Assembly (NCBI GenBank): GCA_945877045.1 | Contig: CAMCQW010000042.1 | Coordinates: forward strand, 1-11,660 | Direction of reading: 5' to 3' | DNA from: Chryseobacterium gleum | Lineage (GTDB): Bacteria; Bacteroidota; Bacteroidia; Flavobacteriales_D; Crocinitomicaceae | Length of the DNA stretch: 11,660 nt | Part shown: positions 6,679 through 11,660 of the stretch, in pieces | Numbering within the stretch: position 1 is the first letter of the stretch | How the letters are laid out: each line of letters begins with the position of its first letter | Notes under the pieces: generated by a model | What the model saw: the letters and a program-made list of their open reading frames with translations, nothing else | Told to the model about the DNA's origin: nothing | Databases searched by the model: none | Position numbers and translations under genes: made by a program

Positions 6679-7626
6679 TTAATTAATTAATCCTCTACCC
6701 GTTTTCACTATTTTTTTTGCCAAAGTTAACTTTCCAATTGCTTTATCCAAAATTCCATTGATAAATAAATTGCTTTTGGGCGTACTATAGAACTTTGAAA
6801 TCTCAATGTATTCATTTAAAGTAACTTTGGTTGGGATACTTGGGAAGATTTGCAACTCCGTTAAGCCCATTTTCAATAAGAACATATCCATTTTTGCTAT
6901 CCGATCCAACTCCCAATTATCAGCTAATTCAGCAATCAGTTTTTCATTCTCCTCATTATTAATAATTGTTTTTCTAAATAGTTCAATTACAAATTCCTTT
7001 TCATCATCATTTTCTTTAAACAAAGGCATTGGAACGAATTCCTCTTCGATCTTAATTCCCTTCAATGATTTTAATACCATAGAACAACACAAGTCTAAAT
7101 CATCCAACCAGTTGATACTTTTTTCTTCAAAAAAGTTATAGAGAAGTTCGGAGTTGGCAATGTCTTCTTTGAAAATTGACAATGCAAAAGCGCGATCTTC
7201 TTCAAATCCACTCAAATTATTGTGCAAATAGTCAAAATAGGTTTCGTTTTCTAAGGTATGCTGAAACATTTTACGAAAAAGCTCTTGATTTTCTACTCCC
7301 ATCCAATTGATCTTTCGTTTTTCACAAAGCGCCTTTAAGCTACTTGAATTTTCAACAAGTTGAATGAGTTGATTTTCAACAAATTTTAGATTAGGATGTA
7401 AATCATCTTCAGAAGGAAGTATTTTTTTCTTTTTATATGCCACTTTATTTTCTGCCGCTCTCTTTAATTCTGAAAGACTCAACAATAAGTATAAATACAT
7501 ATCGTACATGCGTTCAATTGTCAGTATTAATTCTTTTTCTGCCTTCGGGAAGTTATCCTCCTCCGACTGAAAATAGGCATATAATAACTGTAAAACTTTA
7601 ATCCGAAGATGCCTTCTATTTAACAT
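6679..7626 (-). CDS. nusB: Transcription antitermination factor NusB, long Bacteroidota form
   Basis: NusB binds BoxA RNA with NusE (S10) and supports rRNA transcription antitermination. Typical NusB proteins have about 140 residues; this one has 315. The N-terminal start helix with NRRHLRIKVLQLLYAY (3-18) and the C-terminal half (about 210-300) are the recognisable NusB parts, the latter with ELADNWELDRIAKMDMFLL and the hallmark NEYIEISKFYS followed by SNLFINGILDKA. Between them is a charged, helix-rich insert of about 150-170 residues, a feature I know from Bacteroidota NusB annotations. The ATG directly follows the TAA of the dehydrogenase gene with no spacer, so reinitiation or coupling is likely. 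The downstream DUF1573 gene begins 6 bases after its stop codon. Whether the insert contacts RNA or protein is not known from the sequence. Confidence 0.94.
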   Translation of the reverse strand: MLNRRHLRIKVLQLLYAYFQSEEDNFPKAEKELILTIERMYDMYLYLLLSLSELKRAAENKVAYKKKKILPSEDDLHPNLKFVENQLIQLVENSSSLKALCEKRKINWMGVENQELFRKMFQHTLENETYFDYLHNNLSGFEEDRAFALSIFKEDIANSELLYNFFEEKSINWLDDLDLCCSMVLKSLKGIKIEEEFVPMPLFKENDDEKEFVIELFRKTIINNEENEKLIAELADNWELDRIAKMDMFLLKMGLTELQIFPSIPTKVTLNEYIEISKFYSTPKSNLFINGILDKAIGKLTLAKKIVKTGRGLIN

Positions 7627-8697
7627 TTACTTATTTATTTTAACAATTCCAACAGCCGCAATTCTTTCTTCTGCCATTTTATTTGCAATTTGATACGTTG
7701 GGATATTTGCTTCTTTAGATCTATGAATAATATTTAATATCGTCGCATAAATCTCTGCTGCTTTTGTGTGTGCCCATTCACTTGAAAGCCCCTCCACTTC
7801 TGAAAAACAATTAATAACACCACCTGCATTAATTGTATAATCAGGAGCGTAAATTATCCCACGGTTCATAACCTCTAAACCATGTTTTTGTTCAATTGCT
7901 AGTTGATTATTTGCTGCGCCAGAAATAATAGAACATTTTAAACGAGAAAGAGTTTCATCGTTTATGGTAGCACCCATTGCACAAGGAGCATAAATATCCA
8001 TTGGGACATCGTAAATTTCGCTTGGAGCCACCACTTTAACGCCGTATTGATTAGCAACTCGCTTTAGCGTTTCTTCATGAATATCTGTAATAACAACGTT
8101 CGCTTTTTCCGCAGCTAAATGTTTTACTAAATATTCCCCCACGTGTCCAACACCTTGTACAGCGATCGTTTTACCTTCTAACGAATCAGATCCGAACTGA
8201 ACTTTGGCACAAGCCTTCATCCCCATGTATACGCCGTAGGCCGTCACAGGTGAAGGATCACCACTTTTACCAGGTAATCCAGCTACATGATTCGTTTCCA
8301 TATTCACCCAATTCATATCAGAAGGTGAAATTCCAACATCTTCAGCCGTAATATAATTTCCTGCTAAACTTTCAACAAATTTTCCAAAACGCCTAAATAA
8401 TGCTTCTGACTTCATTGTTCGTGCATCGCCAATGATGACCGCTTTTCCACCACCTAGGTTTAATCCGGAAATAGAATTTTTGTAGGTCATTCCTTTGGAT
8501 AAACGAAGCACATCATTTAGCGCTTCCATTTCATTTGAATAAGCCCACATTCTTGTTCCTCCTAGAGCTGGACCTAACACCGTATTATGAATAGCGATAA
8601 TTGCCTTTAAACCCGTAGCAGAATCATTGCAAAATAAAACTTGCTCATGCCCCATTGTGGACATTTGTGATATAATTGGATTTTCAGTTAAGCTCAT
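7627..8697 (-). CDS. Leucine/valine/phenylalanine-type NAD-dependent amino acid dehydrogenase
   Basis: This is a Glu/Leu/Phe/Val dehydrogenase-family enzyme that reversibly deaminates a branched-chain or aromatic amino acid to its 2-oxo acid with NAD. At 356 residues it has the length of leucine dehydrogenases (about 365), shorter than glutamate dehydrogenase. The substrate-domain motifs are complete: GPALGGTRMW (42-51), K73 in MTYKNS, the GGGKAV glycine loop with catalytic K85, and the D120 proton relay in AEDVG. The Rossmann segment is at VQGVGHVG (180-187; G182, G184, G187). Leucine dehydrogenase is the best guess; Val or Phe preference cannot be excluded. The start at 8697 is the first ATG of the frame; Met12 or Met15 are possible later starts. 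It heads the seven-gene minus-strand run and is divergent from the ABC transporter gene. Cotranscription with nusB is inferred from the zero-base gap. Confidence 0.93.
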   Translation of the reverse strand: MSLTENPIISQMSTMGHEQVLFCNDSATGLKAIIAIHNTVLGPALGGTRMWAYSNEMEALNDVLRLSKGMTYKNSISGLNLGGGKAVIIGDARTMKSEALFRRFGKFVESLAGNYITAEDVGISPSDMNWVNMETNHVAGLPGKSGDPSPVTAYGVYMGMKACAKVQFGSDSLEGKTIAVQGVGHVGEYLVKHLAAEKANVVITDIHEETLKRVANQYGVKVVAPSEIYDVPMDIYAPCAMGATINDETLSRLKCSIISGAANNQLAIEQKHGLEVMNRGIIYAPDYTINAGGVINCFSEVEGLSSEWAHTKAAEIYATILNIIHRSKEANIPTYQIANKMAEERIAAVGIVKINK

Positions 8698-8762
8698 ATA
8701 GATTGACTAAATGGAAGGGCGATATTTTAATCATTGATTCATTCACATTAATAACGATTGGT

Positions 8763-8770
8763 TACTTTTG
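8763..8770 (+). promoter_or_regulatory. Bacteroidota-type -7 promoter box (TACTTTTG) for the ABC transporter gene
   Basis: TACTTTTG matches the TAnnTTTG -7 consensus of the Bacteroidota primary sigma factor exactly, and it is followed by GCACC-like sequence often seen after that box. It lies 38 bases before the ATG at 8809, so a start of transcription near 8777 would give a leader of about 30 bases. No good TTTG -33 box is visible at the usual 19-21 base spacing; the nearest TTG (8734-8736) is 26 bases away. Its position argues against the in-frame TTG at 8758 as the translation start. Confidence 0.6.
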
Positions 8771-8789
8771 CACCGTTGTCATTCAAGCG

Positions 8790-8797
8790 CAAATTTA
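8790..8797 (-). promoter_or_regulatory. Candidate opposing -7 box (TAAATTTG) toward the dehydrogenase operon
   Basis: On the minus strand this reads TAAATTTG, an exact TAnnTTTG match, about 93 bases upstream of the dehydrogenase ATG. No -33 element is visible, and AT-rich DNA produces such octamers by chance, so the assignment is weak. If real, the two divergent transcripts would overlap at their 5' ends. Confidence 0.2.
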
Positions 8798-8808
8798 GAA
8801 AATTATCT

Positions 8809-10569
8809 ATGAAGTCACTTCGCCACCTTAATAAATATTTCATCAAATATAAATGGCGATTTCTTTTTGGTATCTTTTTCACGATAATTAGTAATTATTT
8901 TGGCGTTAAGATGCCTATCTACGTTAAGGAAACCATCGATGGACTGATGACAAATGTTTCCATACACTCCGCAAACGATGCCTTGTATTTATCATTAAAA
9001 ATTGGAGGAATTTACTTGTTCTTATCATTTGCGAAAGGATTTTTTCTATTTCTGATGCGACAGACAATAATTGTAATGTCACGCCATATTGAATTTGATT
9101 TGAAAAATGAAATATTCAATCACTACCAAAAACTAGACATCTCCTTCTTCAAGAAAAATAAGACCGGTGATTTAATGAATCGAATTTCTGAAGATGTTGG
9201 ACTCGTTAGGATGTACCTAGGACCAGGAATTATGTATACGATTAACTTAATTGTATTGGTAACCATGATCATATTTCAAATGGTGCAAATAAGTCCAACA
9301 CTAACCCTTTATGTACTTATCCCCTTGCCTATTATGTCTATACTCATCTATAAAGTTTCGACAAAAATGAATAAATTAAGTAGCTTGGTCCAATCCGAAC
9401 AATCCACGATTTCAACCATTGCGCAAGAAACATTCGCAGGAATATCTGTCATAAAAGCATATAGTCGAGTAAATGAAACGTCGGAAAAAATGAATAAATC
9501 GGCTGAATCATATAAAAGTAAAAGCATGAAATTGGTATTAATCAATTCCCTATTCATGCCTACCATTTTATTTTTAATTGGAATAAGCACCATTTTAGCA
9601 ATTTACATTGGAGGAATAATGACCTATGAAAAACAACTATCATTAGGAGGAATCATCGCGTTCATTTTCTTTGTCACGAACCTAACATGGCCATTTGCTA
9701 GTATTGGTTGGGTGACGACCATTATTCAACGAGCCGCAGCTTCCCAAAAAAGAATCAATGAGTTTTTATTAGAAGACCCCAATATTGTCAATACAAATCA
9801 CGATATAAAACCATTTAATGGAGGGATTATTTTTGATAACGTTTCATTTACCTACAAAAACACTGGAATCACCGCACTAGAAAACATTAGTTTTCATGTT
9901 AAAAAAGGGGAAACCCTTGCCATTTTAGGACATACAGGCTCAGGAAAATCAACGATATTGAGTTTATTACTTCGTCAATTTGATGTAGACAATGGAAAAA
10001 TAATGATTGATGAACAAAATTTAAAGGACAGCAATTTAGATGAATTAAGGGAACAAAGTGGCATGGTAAATCAAGATGTTTTCTTGTTTTCTGATACCAT
10101 AAAAAACAATGTGCTATTTGGCTCTAGAGACGATTCCGCAAGCGAAGAAGAAATTATTGGCGCATTGACAGATGCACATGTATTTCACAACTTCGCTGAT
10201 TTCCCGAATGGAATTGAAACAGAATTAGGGGAAAGAGGCGTTAACTTAAGCGGGGGACAAAAACAACGTATTAGCATCGCAAGAGCATTGATCAGAAAGC
10301 CTTCTTTATTACTATTAGACGATTGCCTTTCCGCTGTAGATACCCAAACGGAAGAGACGATATTGACTAACTTAAACAAGAACAAGGAAGATCGAACTAC
10401 AATTATTGTTAGTCATCGCATATCAACCATACGAAATGCGACTAAAATAATCGTTTTAGAAGCAGGTAAAATTGTAGAAACAGGAACTCATGAAAGCTTA
10501 TTAGCGAACAATGGCACCTACACAGCAATGTATCACAAACAACTTATTGAAGGAGATACAAAAGAATGA
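8809..10569 (+). CDS. ABC exporter half-transporter (fused membrane and ATPase domains), MdlA/MsbA-like
   Basis: This 586-residue type IV ABC exporter subunit would act as a dimer; the substrate is unknown (lipid, peptide or drug are all possible). The N-terminal half has six hydrophobic helices between about residues 10 and 305. The ATPase half has Walker A GHTGSGKST at 374-382, Q-loop Q422, signature LSGGQ at 480-484, Walker B ending in D504, and H-loop H536 in VSHR. The residue after Walker B is Asp (D505, LLLLDDCLSAVD) where most ABC proteins have the catalytic Glu; MdlA-like exporters share this Asp, so the dimer may have altered hydrolysis. I use the ATG at 8809; an in-frame TTG at 8758 would add 17 residues but overlaps the promoter box. 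The last four bases overlap the next gene (ATGA), implying coupled translation. Confidence 0.93.
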   Translation: MKSLRHLNKYFIKYKWRFLFGIFFTIISNYFGVKMPIYVKETIDGLMTNVSIHSANDALYLSLKIGGIYLFLSFAKGFFLFLMRQTIIVMSRHIEFDLKNEIFNHYQKLDISFFKKNKTGDLMNRISEDVGLVRMYLGPGIMYTINLIVLVTMIIFQMVQISPTLTLYVLIPLPIMSILIYKVSTKMNKLSSLVQSEQSTISTIAQETFAGISVIKAYSRVNETSEKMNKSAESYKSKSMKLVLINSLFMPTILFLIGISTILAIYIGGIMTYEKQLSLGGIIAFIFFVTNLTWPFASIGWVTTIIQRAAASQKRINEFLLEDPNIVNTNHDIKPFNGGIIFDNVSFTYKNTGITALENISFHVKKGETLAILGHTGSGKSTILSLLLRQFDVDNGKIMIDEQNLKDSNLDELREQSGMVNQDVFLFSDTIKNNVLFGSRDDSASEEEIIGALTDAHVFHNFADFPNGIETELGERGVNLSGGQKQRISIARALIRKPSLLLLDDCLSAVDTQTEETILTNLNKNKEDRTTIIVSHRISTIRNATKIIVLEAGKIVETGTHESLLANNGTYTAMYHKQLIEGDTKE

Positions 10570-11066
10570 AACGCATAGGTTTACTTTCCGATACTCACGG
10601 CTATTTGGATCCACGAATATTTGAACATTTTAAAGACGTAGATGAAATTTGGCACGCAGGTGATATTGGCACACTGGATGTTCTTGATCAATTAAAACAA
10701 TTCAAACCTACAAGAGCCGTATATGGCAACATTGACGATCACTTAATCCGGATCGAAACTGTTTTAAACAATCGCTTTAAAATTGAAGAGGTAAACGTAC
10801 TAATAACACACATCGCTGGAAGGCCGGGAAATTACTCCAAGCCACTTATGGAGGAAATTGAAAAAAATGGAGCCGCTCAATTACTAGTTTGTGGTCATTC
10901 ACACATTACCTTAGTACAAATGGACAAACGTTTTAATATGCTTTGGATGAATCCTGGTGCTTGCGGAATTAAAGGATTTCATGCGGTTCGCACCTTACTT
11001 CGTTTTTCAATTACGGGAGATAAATTTCATGATCTTGAAGTAATTGAACTAGGAAAAAGAGCCTAG
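10566..11066 (+). CDS. YfcE/MJ0936-family metallophosphoesterase
   Basis: This is a small cytoplasmic two-metal phosphodiesterase of 166 residues, the usual length for the YfcE/MJ0936 group. All calcineurin-like metal motifs are present: D9 and H11 in SDTHG, D33 in HAGDIG, N55 in YGNID, H82 in ITHIAG, and H111/H113 in CGHSH. The helical cap seen in larger phosphoesterases is absent. In vitro, family members cleave model phosphodiesters; the natural substrate is not established, and none is suggested here. The ATG lies inside the last codons of the ABC transporter gene (ATGA overlap), so the two are cotranscribed and probably translationally coupled. The stop codon is only three bases from the end of the convergent DUF4907 remnant, and I see no terminator hairpin between them. 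Confidence 0.94.
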   Translation: MKRIGLLSDTHGYLDPRIFEHFKDVDEIWHAGDIGTLDVLDQLKQFKPTRAVYGNIDDHLIRIETVLNNRFKIEEVNVLITHIAGRPGNYSKPLMEEIEKNGAAQLLVCGHSHITLVQMDKRFNMLWMNPGACGIKGFHAVRTLLRFSITGDKFHDLEVIELGKRA

Positions 11067-11069
11067 AAA

Positions 11070-11288
11070 TTATTTTATATCAACCCCGATACCTTGGAGT
11101 TTATCAATAGAAATGGTTGGTGGGAAAACGCCTTTATCTAACTTTATTTTTATTATATCTACCGCTTTTTGAGCTTGTTCTTGTGATGTAAAAGCACGAA
11201 GTCCTTGAATCGCTGGAATGTGTGTTTGATTTATAATGAGTGCCCCATCTTTCCAAACCTCATAGCCCCAACCTAAAGAAATTTCTCG
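11070..11288 (-). pseudogene. DUF4907 domain remnant without start codon
   Basis: The minus-strand frame ending with TAA at 11070-11072 encodes about 72 residues that resemble the DUF4907 domain of Bacteroidota: GWGYEVWKDG, NQTHIPAIQG, an AFTSQEQAQKAV helix, then FPPTISIDKLQGIGV. I recognise the family from its GWGY / IPAI.G / PPT(I/V)S pattern. The frame is closed upstream by TAG at 11289-11291 and contains no ATG, GTG or TTG, so the usual signal peptide and first strand are missing. Its beginning overlaps, in another frame, the last nine codons of the sugar-dehydrogenase gene. A deletion or frameshift scar, or an assembly error, is likelier than a functional gene. The few possible non-standard starts (an ATT at 11282-11280) have no visible support. 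Confidence 0.65.
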
Positions 11289-11660
11289 CTATTTTTTCGC
11301 CATTTTTACCTATAATGATTAGTTGATACATTCCATTTTCCAGTAGAGAAGAATTGACTTTTGTAGATAATTCAGTAATGATGGAAGAAGATAGCACTCT
11401 ACCCGACATATCAATTAAATAAAATGAACTTCCCATTAAATCATCGGAAACATCCATTGTAAATTGATTTTCTGTTGGATTAGGATAAATCGCAAAAGAA
11501 TTACTTCCAAAGTCATTTATAGTTAAATCATTTAATGGTCTCAAAACAATAATGCTATGTGTATTTGGGTTTGTATTAGACCATGATGCGCCATTAGTTG
11601 CCAAATAAATTTCTTTAAGTGGACCAACACAAATATCCCTTAATCGACCGAATTGATTGT
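11260..11660 (-). CDS. C-terminal part of a secreted PQQ-dependent sugar (glucose/sorbosone) dehydrogenase-like protein with T9SS sorting domain (runs off right edge)
   Basis: The frame is open to the right edge, so the N-terminal part is outside. The first visible residues, FGRLRDICVGPLKEIYLATN followed by GASWSNTNP, resemble the last propeller blade of glucose/sorbosone dehydrogenases. After a short linker a type A T9SS sorting domain follows: YPNPTENQF (YPNP encoded at 11476-11487), then LIDMSGRVL and ENGMYQLII...GEKIARNF. Such a tail directs the protein through the type IX system to the cell surface or outside. A start at 11604 (a TTG) would be an artefact, because homology continues upstream of it. 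The end is unusual: the reading frame closes at TGA 11260-11262 with FFRLGL, directly over the DUF4907 remnant, so the natural last residues may have been replaced. The T9SS call is strong; the enzyme call rests on about 35 residues. Confidence 0.75.
   Translation of the reverse strand, partial: NQFGRLRDICVGPLKEIYLATNGASWSNTNPNTHSIIVLRPLNDLTINDFGSNSFAIYPNPTENQFTMDVSDDLMGSSFYLIDMSGRVLSSSIITELSTKVNSSLLENGMYQLIIIGKNGEKIARNFFRLGL

Noticed and set aside
6806..7141. Plus-strand 111-codon frame, serine- and phenylalanine-rich
   Set aside because: It is antisense to nusB; its composition simply mirrors the Glu/Lys/Asn-rich codons of that gene.
11260..11300. Programmed +1 frameshift making a T9SS-DUF4907 fusion
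   Set aside because: A sorting domain must be C-terminal to work, and TTC TTT AGG is not a known strong +1 site; a deletion scar explains the data more simply.

Overview
The window is a compact, AT-rich piece of chromosome from a member of the Bacteroidota, most likely the Flavobacteriales (a Fluviicola/Crocinitomicaceae-like organism would fit, but this is inference). The pointers are a type IX secretion (T9SS) C-terminal sorting domain with a YPNP motif, a DUF1573 lipoprotein, a DUF4907 domain, a roughly 315-residue NusB, almost no Shine-Dalgarno sequences, and a TAnnTTTG-type -7 promoter box (TACTTTTG) ahead of the ABC transporter gene. No stretch longer than 300 bases lacks a gene. I see no tRNA, rRNA, insertion sequence, prophage or CRISPR.

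Left block (1-3336, minus strand, read right to left): ychF (translation-associated ATPase), fahA (fumarylacetoacetase, last step of tyrosine breakdown) and the N-terminal 317 residues of a RelA/SpoT-type (p)ppGpp hydrolase/synthetase that runs off the left edge. Gaps are 15 and 0 bases, so they are probably cotranscribed. Next, on the plus strand (3477-4856), is a secreted M28 metallopeptidase of the carboxypeptidase Q type, convergent with the central block.

Central block (4898-8697, minus strand): a probable seven-gene operon read in the order leucine/valine-type amino acid dehydrogenase, nusB, DUF1573 lipoprotein, yajC, then three small genes. Those three (5675-5959, 5210-5617, 4898-5164) are diverged tandem paralogs. 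Each carries a C-x-C ... C ... CPSY domain with four fixed cysteines, delivered either as a lipoprotein (two members) or on two transmembrane helices (one member). I recognise no named family for this domain; it is the most novel thing in the window.

Right block: a 111-base divergent intergenic region separates the dehydrogenase from a plus-strand pair, an ABC exporter half-transporter (best start 8809) and a YfcE/MJ0936-type phosphodiesterase, whose start and stop codons overlap (ATGA). The right edge holds, on the minus strand, the C-terminal end of what looks like a secreted PQQ-dependent sugar (glucose/sorbosone) dehydrogenase with a T9SS domain. Its last codons overlap, in another frame, a DUF4907 coding remnant that has no start codon. 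This looks like a deletion or frameshift scar.

Most genes are housekeeping. The parts deserving a second look are the cysteine-motif trio, the T9SS/DUF4907 junction, and the start-site and promoter arrangement around 8698-8810.
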